From the NCBI GenBank assembly GCA_947630715.1, contig CANRIP010000006.1, positions 1-64,000 on the forward strand: a stretch of 64,000 bases of DNA. The letters run 5' to 3'. Position 1 is the first letter of the stretch, and each line of letters opens with the position of its first letter. Under the pieces are notes generated by a model, which worked only from the letters and a program-made list of their open reading frames with translations, ran no database searches and was not told the DNA's origin. This DNA is from an uncultured Acetatifactor sp. GTDB taxonomy: Bacteria; Bacillota; Clostridia; Lachnospirales; Lachnospiraceae. A program made the translations under genes and the position numbers. Shown here in pieces: positions 1-7,838 of the stretch.

Positions 1-1
1 C

Positions 2-505
2 GGGCTGCCGATCCATGGGTACTGCTCCGTCAACATGGGAGCGATTGCACTGATTAATGACGCCGTGGGCGGCGTGGAGGTGGAGGTGCTGGAGGATGTA
101 TGGAAGTTCCGGGAGGGAGAAACGGTGCTTTTGAAGGGAGACGCCGCTTACCATTATCTCCATGACCGGGACACGAAAAGCTTTAACAGCGCCGGAAGGC
201 GTCTGGAGCGGCAGAAACAGTATCTGTCGGCTTACGCCCGGACGGCGGTCAACGCCATGAAGGAAGACATCACCCTGCCGGTGAAACTCTATGGTACGCT
301 GAGCAAATATATGGTGACAGACATCTCCGTGGACGAGGTGAGTTATCTGGCCACCCAGATTCTGGATTACAGCTTTTCCCCGGATCGGTTTTATTCTCTG
401 GAAGGGGAGACTGTGGAGGGCGAACTGCTGGAGGAGTTTTATCCGGACGAGAAGGCTTTGTATGAACTGATTCTGAAGGTTTTTTATGAGGAAGTGAGCC
501 AGTGA
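2..505 (+). CDS. LytR-CpsA-Psr (LCP) family protein, C-terminal part (5' truncated by window edge)
   Basis: Frame is open from position 2 (GLPIHGYCSVNMGAIALINDAVGGVEVEV...), typical of the LCP domain; the ATG at 35 is internal. Confidence 0.75.
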   Translation, partial: GLPIHGYCSVNMGAIALINDAVGGVEVEVLEDVWKFREGETVLLKGDAAYHYLHDRDTKSFNSAGRRLERQKQYLSAYARTAVNAMKEDITLPVKLYGTLSKYMVTDISVDEVSYLATQILDYSFSPDRFYSLEGETVEGELLEEFYPDEKALYELILKVFYEEVSQ

Positions 506-577
506 AACCATTTATCAGGTATCCGGCCGTAAGGCTTGATATAACCACATGACAATGAGGAAAGGAGGAAATGACCG

Positions 578-1288
578 ATGAAAAAGTTTTCTAAAATTGC
601 CGCTCTGTCCATGGCGCTTGCGCTGACCCTTGGCATGACAGTTTGTGCCAATGAAAGTCCCGATGCCTATAAGGAGTTGCTGGCAACTGCGCAGGCAACT
701 GCGGACAATACAAAGGCAGTGGACAGCAGCGGAAAAGAAGTGAACCTTACAAAGACGGCAGCAACGGTGGACGATATTAAAAAAACCGACACTGATGTCC
801 AGAGCCCCACAAGTGCTCTGTCGCAAACAGTTGCGAGCGCAGCCGGTGCTGACGTTGCAAAGGTTACAGAGGTGAAGCTGTTGGTTATGATGGACATCAC
901 GCCGGATCCGGCAGCAAGCGGAGTGATTACAGTGACCATTCCTTATCAGGTTACGCCGGCTGCGGGCAAAAGCTTTGTGCTGATGCACCAGCGTGGAACC
1001 GTATGGGAGCGGGCTAAAGGCGCTTCTTATGATGCAGCGAAGGGCGAGTTTACGTTCAAGGGCACCGTGGGTGTAGATTTCTCCAACTATGCAGTGTTCG
1101 AGGTAACGGAGGATACGACTCCGACTCCTGAGCAGACGCCGCAGCAGCCTACGCAGCAGCCTACGCAGCAGACTGAAACGCCTGTGTCTCCCAAGACCGG
1201 CGAGACCGTGCCCGTAGCAGTGTTCGCAGCCGTGATTCTTTTGGCAGGCGCCGCTGTATGCGCGAAAAAAGCACAGATGAATCATTGA
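578..1288 (+). CDS. Secreted surface protein with C-terminal sortase-like signal (SPKTGE + TM + KK)
   Basis: N-terminal signal peptide MKKFSKIAALSMALALTLGMTVCA; Pro/Gln/Thr-rich stalk (TPQQPTQQPTQQTETP); C-terminal SPKTGETVPVAVFAAVILLAGAAVCAKK. Confidence 0.75.
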   Translation: MKKFSKIAALSMALALTLGMTVCANESPDAYKELLATAQATADNTKAVDSSGKEVNLTKTAATVDDIKKTDTDVQSPTSALSQTVASAAGADVAKVTEVKLLVMMDITPDPAASGVITVTIPYQVTPAAGKSFVLMHQRGTVWERAKGASYDAAKGEFTFKGTVGVDFSNYAVFEVTEDTTPTPEQTPQQPTQQPTQQTETPVSPKTGETVPVAVFAAVILLAGAAVCAKKAQMNH

Positions 1289-1318
1289 GCATTTGTTTTG
1301 AATGGGTATCATAAATTA

Positions 1319-1342
1319 CAATTAATTATGCATAATTAATTG
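1319..1342. repeat. 24-bp perfect palindrome CAATTAATTATGCATAATTAATTG
   Basis: Sequence equals its own reverse complement; lies 31 bp downstream of the preceding stop codon. Confidence 0.85.
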
Positions 1343-1383
1343 GGCGGGTAATGCCCGACAAACAATTCTTTGCATGTGGTTGC

Positions 1384-1410
1384 GCAATGCCCCTGTTTCG
1401 GGGGCATTGC
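1384..1410. other. Strong hairpin GCAATGCCCC-TGTTTCG-GGGGCATTGC
   Basis: 10-bp perfect inverted repeat with a 7-nt loop; no T-tract follows. Confidence 0.7.
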
Positions 1411-1675
1411 ATGTAAGGTAGTCTATCACGTCAATGTTGCGTTTCTTTTTCATGTCATTTCGTCTGATTTTGCGTTAGAAAATTTTCTCTGAACTCTATA
1501 TTGCATCCTTCTGCAATTTATGCCATTTCATTCTAAGCCCCATGTCATTTGAAACTTTTTCGTCCAGTCCGCCCGCTATGGGAACGTAATCGAAAGGCCC
1601 TCAATGGATATGACCATTCCGGCCGCAAGGAACAGATTGTCAAATTCTGTCATAATATATGGAAACAAAGCAACA

Positions 1676-1935
1676 CCGATACCGCAACAGCTTGGCACCG
1701 CAGAACCGACACCGTAGCAACAGCTTGGTACCGCAGCAATTTCGGCACAGCACCGGCCATACAGCAGCTTGGCACCGCAACAGCACCGGCCATACAGCAG
1801 CTTGGCACCGCAACAGCACCGGCCTGCAGCAGCTTGGCACCGCAACAGCACCGGCCATGCAGCAGTTTCGACACCGCAACAGCACCGGCCATACAACGGC
1901 TTGGCACCGCAACACCGGCACCGCGGCGATTTCGG
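1676..1935. repeat. Minisatellite, ~33-bp unit (CAGCACCGGCCATACAGCAGCTTGGCACCGCAA), ~5 clear copies plus degenerate flanking copies
   Basis: Contiguous near-identical copies from ~1748 to ~1912; degenerate CAGCTTGGCACCGCA units from ~1676. Confidence 0.85.
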
Positions 1936-1967
1936 CAGCGCATAGGCTGCCGCGGGAAGGGGCGCTT

Positions 1968-2537
1968 ATGAAGGATAAGAAAAAAGAGGAAAAGCAAGGC
2001 GTCAGGTTTCATTGGATGGTTATCCTGCTGCTGGCGGCATGGATGGTTGGGATTTTATGGGGAATTTGGCTGATGGGGAGGCGAAATTTCTGCGAAGATC
2101 AACGGCGCGCACCCGTTTCCGGCCCGCAAGCAAACAGCGGGGTGGAGCTGGTGATCGATCCCGACGCAGAGGACGGACTGTCCCATGAAAACCGGGGGTT
2201 GTCCGAGCAGAACGTGGTCATATCCGGATGCGATCGAATGACTTTTTCCGCCGCCGGGAAAGAGCAGACGGTTCATTTTGAAAACCCAGAGGAAAACGCG
2301 AAAAAGTATTATCTGACTTTTGAATTGCGGCTGTATGACAGCAGCGGACAGGATTATGAGGTTTTGTATACCTCGGGGCTTGTGGAGCCGGGGAAGTGTA
2401 TTGAACGGATCGAGCTTTCCCGCGGGTTGGCGGAGGGCGTTTACAACACGGTGGTTCATGTACAGCCTTATCGCATGGACGAGAATAAAACGCCTGCCAA
2501 CAATGTGGATATGCGCATCAGACTGATTGTGGAGTAA
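1968..2537 (+). CDS. Single-pass membrane/secreted protein of unknown function, probable surface-protein partner
   Basis: MKDKKKEEKQG... then TM (WMVILLLAAWMVGILWGIWLM); start chosen at 1968 because the upstream part of ORF 1659-2537 is repeat DNA. Confidence 0.65.
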   Translation: MKDKKKEEKQGVRFHWMVILLLAAWMVGILWGIWLMGRRNFCEDQRRAPVSGPQANSGVELVIDPDAEDGLSHENRGLSEQNVVISGCDRMTFSAAGKEQTVHFENPEENAKKYYLTFELRLYDSSGQDYEVLYTSGLVEPGKCIERIELSRGLAEGVYNTVVHVQPYRMDENKTPANNVDMRIRLIVE

Positions 2538-2582
2538 AGAGACGGGCCGCCGCGGAGTGTGGCAGGGAAGGGGGAGTGAAAG

Positions 2583-3074
2583 GTGAAGAAATGGTTCTCG
2601 TTGATTCTGGCCGTACTCGTTATTTTGTATGGCTCGTTTGTTTCCCGGGCGGAAGGGGAGATTCTGACTCAGGATTCTCCGGACAACAGCGGAAATATTA
2701 CCGTGGATTATAACGCGGCCGTGACTTATACCGTGACGATTCCGGCCAGCGTAACCTTTTCGGATACGGAAACCGAGGTGGAAAGGTCGCTTCAGGTGAG
2801 CAACGTGGTGCTGCGGGAAGGCAGCGCTCTCCATGTAGGCGTCAGCAGTCTCAACGGTTTTCAGATGAAATACAAGGAAGGATATATTGAGTATCATCTT
2901 ATGGTCAATTACAATGACACCCCGAAGGAAACCGATTATACGATTCTGACTGTACCGGCAGGGGAGAGCGCCGGCTGGGCGATTTTGAAATTTGTCACCA
3001 ATCTGCAAAAGGATCATGTGATCTATGCGGGAGATTACACGGATACGCTTACTTTCACCGTGGAGGTAGAGTAA
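2583..3074 (+). CDS. Secreted beta-rich surface protein, unknown function
   Basis: Signal peptide MKKWFSLILAVLVILYGSFVSRA; body (VDYNAAVTYTVTIPASVTFSDTETEVERSLQVSNV) resembles small extracellular adhesin-like proteins. Confidence 0.65.
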   Translation: MKKWFSLILAVLVILYGSFVSRAEGEILTQDSPDNSGNITVDYNAAVTYTVTIPASVTFSDTETEVERSLQVSNVVLREGSALHVGVSSLNGFQMKYKEGYIEYHLMVNYNDTPKETDYTILTVPAGESAGWAILKFVTNLQKDHVIYAGDYTDTLTFTVEVE

Positions 3075-3078
3075 ACCG

Positions 3079-3245
3079 GAAAACCTCTGGAAAAACAGGG
3101 GAATCCGAAAAATATCGGAAAACTCGAAAACCCCAGGAAAACCCCAGGAAAACCCCAGGAAAACCCCAGGAAAACCCAGGAAAACCCAGGAAAACACCGG
3201 GAACCCCTGGGAACCCTCTGGAAAAACAGGGAAACCCGGGAACCC
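3079..3245. repeat. Short tandem repeat array, unit GAAAACCCCAG (11 bp) grading into GAAAACCCAG (10 bp) and degenerate versions
   Basis: At least 4 perfect 11-mers and 2-3 10-mers at ~3126-3190 with degenerate copies on both sides; lies between convergent genes. Confidence 0.85.
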
Positions 3246-3276
3246 CGCCCCCGGGCGACCCGGGGACGGCGGGGGA

Positions 3277-4797
3277 TCAGCACAGGGGCGCAAAGATCCG
3301 CAGCACACCGTCCAGGATCCATTTCCAAAAGCCGGTTTTCACGTTTTCCCGGGTCCGTTCCCGGCATTTTTCCTGCGTGGCCAGAAAATCCTCCTTCAGA
3401 TCCCGCAGCAGGGAGGCTTTGTAGAACAGGGAATTGTTTTCAAAATGCAGGAACAGGCTGCGGTAATCCAGGTTGACCGTACCTACCGTGCCTGCGATAT
3501 CGTCTGTCACGCAGCCCTTGGCATGCACAAAGCCGGGAGTGTATTCATAAATTTTGACCCCTGCTTCCAGCAGCACCGGGTAAAAGCTGCGGGACATGCA
3601 GTAAACCAGTTTTTTATCCGGTACGCCGGGCAGAATGATCCTCACGTCCACGCCCCGTCCGGCGGCGCGGACAAAGGCGTCCAGCAGAGCATCGCCGGGC
3701 ATCAGATAAGGGGTATAAAACCAGGCGTAGTCCTTCGCCTGCGATAAAAGATCGATGTACAGCTCGTTGCTGACGGCGTCGGCCCGCAGGGGGGAGTCAT
3801 AGTAGCTCAGCACATATCCGTCCTCCGCTGGGGGCTGCGCGTCTGCGGAAGGTTCGCCGGACTCCAGGAAATGGGCCGGAATGGGATCCCTGGTAAAAGC
3901 GTTCCAGAATTCCGCAAACATTCTGGTATAATTCTGCACCGCCTCCCCGGTGATCCGGAATCCGATGTCTTTCCAATGACCGAATTTTTCCACCTGGTTG
4001 ATGTATTCGTCCGCCAGATTAACGCCGCCGCTGAAGGCGGTTTTGCCGTCGATGATCAGCATTTTCCTGTGATCCCGGCAGTTGAGGGTGCCCTTGACAA
4101 AGATCAGCGGATTGAAGGCGGCGCAGCGGATTCCCTTTTGTCTGAGAACTCTGGCCTCCCGTTCGGAATAAGTGGAAATGCTTCCAAGGTCGTCATAGAG
4201 AACTCTGACATCCACGCCCTGCGCCGCTTTGCGGGCAAGGATTTCCACCATGGAATCCCACATATGGCCGTTCTGAATGATAAAATATTCCACAAAGATG
4301 AATTTTTGCGCCTTTTCCAGCTCCTGGAGCATTTGGGGAAAGAGCAGATCCCCCAGGGGATAGTATTGGGCGCCGGTGTTTTTCCGCAGGGGAAAGCCGG
4401 TTTTGTTCTGGATCCACTGAAAGGTCTGGCTCATCCGTTTGTTTTCAGCCGCAACGGCGGCAGAGACGGTTTCCGGAGGGCAGGACATGGGCGGCAGGGG
4501 ATCCATCCTTTCCAGTTTTTTCCGCAGGGGTTTGGTGGTGCGCTTGTTGCCGAAGATCAGGTAGAGCAGAGCGCCGGGCAGGGGAAACGTGAGAATCACC
4601 AAAAGCCAGAGAACCTTATAAGTGCTTTCCTCCCGCTTGGTGAGCAGATACAGCACAAACAAAAAGGAAAGGACAGAGAGCAAAAAGCCGATGAGCGGAG
4701 CCCAGGGAGCCAGCCATCCGAAAAGGATGTACAGCCACAGAACTTGCAGTAAAACCGCCGGGATCACCGTGAAAATCCGTCTTAAAATCTTATTCAT
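3277..4797 (-). CDS. cls: Cardiolipin synthase (phospholipase D family)
   Basis: N-terminal TM helices; two HKD motifs (DHRKMLIIDG, HAKGCVTDD). Confidence 0.9.
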   Translation of the reverse strand: MNKILRRIFTVIPAVLLQVLWLYILFGWLAPWAPLIGFLLSVLSFLFVLYLLTKREESTYKVLWLLVILTFPLPGALLYLIFGNKRTTKPLRKKLERMDPLPPMSCPPETVSAAVAAENKRMSQTFQWIQNKTGFPLRKNTGAQYYPLGDLLFPQMLQELEKAQKFIFVEYFIIQNGHMWDSMVEILARKAAQGVDVRVLYDDLGSISTYSEREARVLRQKGIRCAAFNPLIFVKGTLNCRDHRKMLIIDGKTAFSGGVNLADEYINQVEKFGHWKDIGFRITGEAVQNYTRMFAEFWNAFTRDPIPAHFLESGEPSADAQPPAEDGYVLSYYDSPLRADAVSNELYIDLLSQAKDYAWFYTPYLMPGDALLDAFVRAAGRGVDVRIILPGVPDKKLVYCMSRSFYPVLLEAGVKIYEYTPGFVHAKGCVTDDIAGTVGTVNLDYRSLFLHFENNSLFYKASLLRDLKEDFLATQEKCRERTRENVKTGFWKWILDGVLRIFAPLC

Positions 4798-4991
4798 AGG
4801 GCATTCCTCCGTATTTGCTCCGATCCGGTGTCTGGCGGCGTCAGGCTCGGGCCGCCTTTCCGGACGGGGTGTTGTAAGACTATTATACTGTCTGTGCGAA
4901 AACTGTCAAGGCGGCTGCGGGCGACGGGGCCGGGGGCTGCCGGTGCCTTGGCCGGATGCGGCGAAACCTGTGGTATTTGGACGGACAGGCA

Positions 4992-5020
4992 TTGACCGCC
5001 GGAGAAAAAATCCGTATAAT
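4992..5020 (+). promoter_or_regulatory. Sigma-A-type promoter TTGACC-17 bp-TATAAT for the R-M operon
   Basis: -35 at 4992-4997, -10 at 5015-5020, spacer exactly 17 bp. Confidence 0.75.
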
Positions 5021-5065
5021 AGGAAGGAACACAACGTATGTGTTGGAAAGTAACGGTGGGCTGCC

Positions 5066-6754
5066 ATGTCTATGATCAATGATGCGTTCCATATGGTGTA
5101 CCGATATTTGCTGCCCCGGACCGGGCCATCCCGGGGCCGGCGGCTTTGGGAGGCGCTTCAGTCTCTTGCCCAGGACGAGATTTTGTCCTGCTCTGAAACG
5201 GAAACCGCCCGTCCTCTTACTTACCGGGAAACGCAGGATATCCTGGCGAGACTGAACGAGAGGGAGTCGGTTCGAAAATCCCGGGGCGTGTATTACACGC
5301 CGGCGGATACGGTGGAATTTATTGTGCAAAACAGTTGTCGGCTCCTGGCCGGCAAATCCGGACAGGAGGCCGGCAAAGAGGGGGACGGATCCGGCGGGGG
5401 GACAGGCTCCGCCCAGGCATGTTCGGCTCCGAACCGGCTGGCAGCCTGGAGAAAACAATTCTGCGGGCAGAAGACGGTTTTTGACCCCACCTGCGGGGCG
5501 GGGGAATTCCTTTTGTGCATTCTGGAAGAAAAATTCAACCTGTGGGACCGGGGGGCCAGGCGGGTCACAAAGGCGGCCATAGAGAAAATCACGGGCACTC
5601 TGTACGGCAATGACATCAATCAGGAATCCGTCGCCATTGCGAAACTTAGGCTGTTTCTGTGCGCGGCCAATCGGTACGGGTTTGAAAAATGCCGGGATCT
5701 GCCGTCCGTGTTAAACAACCGGTTTACCCACTGCAATTATGTGGAAAATCCCCCGGCGGGAAACGGCGGTTTTGACCTGATTGTGGGGAATCCTCCTTAT
5801 GTGGAGGACTCCAAAAGCGGCCTGCATCCGGCCAGGCGGTATGGAAATATTTACGCCAATGTGCTGGTGAACGCCGCCGGCAGCTTAAAAAAGGGCGGCG
5901 TGATGGGGTTCGTGGTGCCCCTGTCCTATGTGTCCACCCCGAGGATGAAGGCGCTGCGGGAGGATTTGTACCGTCTTACGCCGACCCAGTATATTCTCAG
6001 TTATTCGGACCGGCCGGACTGTCTGTTCGTATCGGTGCATCAGAAACTGTGTATTCTGTTTGGACAGAAACACAAGGGCCCCGGACGGATTTACACAGGA
6101 AACTATCAGTACTGGTACAGGGAGGAGAGGGCAAAGCTTTTTTCCGGGTTCGGCACTGTGGAAAACCGGCATGTGCGGGACGGCTATATCCCCAAGATCG
6201 GGACGCCCACGGATGCGCGGCTGTACGTCAAGGCCACCGCCGGCAGACGCAAAATGCCTTTTATCGCCATGACGACCCGGGAGGGAGAGGCGGTGTACCT
6301 GAATATGAGAGCGGCCTTTTGGATCAAGGCCTTCCGAAACGTCCACGAAGGGGCCGAATACCGGGCGTTTTACTTTGACAGCGGGGACAGGGCGGATTAT
6401 GCCATGTGTCTGCTGAATTCCTCCCTGTTCTGGTGGTATTGGATCTGCGTTTCCGACTGCTGGCATATTACGGGGAAGGAACTGTCCGGCTTTATGGTCC
6501 CTCAAAACTGGGACAGGGAGCGGGTCCGCCTGTTGGCTGGGGAGCTGGAGGAAAGTCTGGAGCGCACCAGGGAATATGTGGGAACCGTCCAGACCGAGTA
6601 TGAATATAAACACCGGCTCTGTCTGCCCCAGATTACCAACATCGACGATTACATCAACGGATTGTACGGGCTGACCGGGCAGGAGAGCGCGTATGTAAAA
6701 AACTTCGCCCGGACGTACCGGGTGAGCGGAGGAGCGGCGAATGAGGGCGATTGA
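5066..6754 (+). CDS. N6-adenine DNA methyltransferase (Eco57I/TaqI-like class)
   Basis: GVYYTPADTVEFIV; SAM-binding FDPTCGAGEFLL; catalytic FDLIVGNPPYVED. Confidence 0.88.
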   Translation: MSMINDAFHMVYRYLLPRTGPSRGRRLWEALQSLAQDEILSCSETETARPLTYRETQDILARLNERESVRKSRGVYYTPADTVEFIVQNSCRLLAGKSGQEAGKEGDGSGGGTGSAQACSAPNRLAAWRKQFCGQKTVFDPTCGAGEFLLCILEEKFNLWDRGARRVTKAAIEKITGTLYGNDINQESVAIAKLRLFLCAANRYGFEKCRDLPSVLNNRFTHCNYVENPPAGNGGFDLIVGNPPYVEDSKSGLHPARRYGNIYANVLVNAAGSLKKGGVMGFVVPLSYVSTPRMKALREDLYRLTPTQYILSYSDRPDCLFVSVHQKLCILFGQKHKGPGRIYTGNYQYWYREERAKLFSGFGTVENRHVRDGYIPKIGTPTDARLYVKATAGRRKMPFIAMTTREGEAVYLNMRAAFWIKAFRNVHEGAEYRAFYFDSGDRADYAMCLLNSSLFWWYWICVSDCWHITGKELSGFMVPQNWDRERVRLLAGELEESLERTREYVGTVQTEYEYKHRLCLPQITNIDDYINGLYGLTGQESAYVKNFARTYRVSGGAANEGD

Positions 6755-7838
6755 CCTTTTTTCCGGCTGCGGAGGCTTGTCCCTGGGCTTTCTGCAGAAC
6801 GGATATGAGATCGAAAAGGCGGTGGAGGCGGTGCCGTCCATCGCCCGCACCTATCAAATGAATTTTCCCGACACCCAGGTGATCGTACAGGATATCACGC
6901 AGATCGATCAATCCGGCATGTTTCAGGAGGGGGACGCGGACGTGATCATCGGCGGGCCGCCCTGTCAGGGCTTTTCCATGGCCGGAGCCCGCATCCGGGA
7001 GGGTTTCCTGGGGGATCCCCGCAATTACCTGTTCAAGCATTATTTCAATGTGGTAAAAACCGTCAAGCCCCGGGTCTTTGTGATGGAGAACGTCAGAGGG
7101 ATCATGACCATGCAGAAGGGAGAAATCTTTGAAGAAATCAAACGGATTTTTTCCGATCCTATCCTGCTGGACGGCCGGGGGTACAGGCTGTATTACCGGG
7201 TGGTCAATGCGGCGGACTTCGGGGTGCCTCAGAAACGGGAGAGGGTGATCCTGATCGGGACCTTCAATGAGCGGGCGGATTTTGACAGGCTCTGGAATGA
7301 GACAAAAGAGGAAATCCGCAGGGAATGTCCCGGCTTTTTTGACCCTGTAACCGTCAGGGACGCCATCGGCAATATGACTTCCCCCACTCAGGACGGAGAC
7401 GTCCGGGGGCTGGAGCCGGCAAGCCCGTACCAGCGTTATCTTTCGTCCCCCGACGGAACCACGAAAAACCATGTGATGACCAGGCATTCCGGTGTGGCGG
7501 TAGGCAGGATGAGCCGGGTGCGGGAGGGGGAGAATTTTACCGCCCTAAAGGAACGGATCCATTCCGTACACAGCGGCTCTTACGGGCGTCTTTGCTGGGA
7601 CGAGCCGGCGGCGACGATCACTACCAGGTTTGACACGCCGTCGGGGGGGAGATTTACCCACCCTTCCCAGGACAGGACTCTTACCCCCAGGGAAGCCGCC
7701 AGGCTTCAGAGCTTTCCGGACAGCTTTTTCTTCTCCGGGAACAAGACTTCCGTGTGTAAACAGATTGGAAACGCCGTGCCGCCCAAGGTTGCTTTTTTTC
7801 TGGCAAGGTTTGCCGGGCATCTGCTGGAGGAATTATGA
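6741..7838 (+). CDS. DNA (cytosine-5)-methyltransferase
   Basis: DLFSGCGGLSLGF (motif I), GGPPCQGFSMAG (motif IV), MENVRGI (motif VI), QIGNAVPP (motif X). Confidence 0.95.
   Translation: MRAIDLFSGCGGLSLGFLQNGYEIEKAVEAVPSIARTYQMNFPDTQVIVQDITQIDQSGMFQEGDADVIIGGPPCQGFSMAGARIREGFLGDPRNYLFKHYFNVVKTVKPRVFVMENVRGIMTMQKGEIFEEIKRIFSDPILLDGRGYRLYYRVVNAADFGVPQKRERVILIGTFNERADFDRLWNETKEEIRRECPGFFDPVTVRDAIGNMTSPTQDGDVRGLEPASPYQRYLSSPDGTTKNHVMTRHSGVAVGRMSRVREGENFTALKERIHSVHSGSYGRLCWDEPAATITTRFDTPSGGRFTHPSQDRTLTPREAARLQSFPDSFFFSGNKTSVCKQIGNAVPPKVAFFLARFAGHLLEEL

Noticed and set aside
1676-1935. Possible CRISPR array (33-bp repeats)
   Set aside because: Units are contiguous with no unique spacers and no cas genes nearby; it is a minisatellite.
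2055-3308. Minus-strand 417-aa ORF and other ORFs over 3035-3367
   Set aside because: Antisense to two supported genes and built from the repeat array (GFPGVFLGFSW...); low-complexity artefact.
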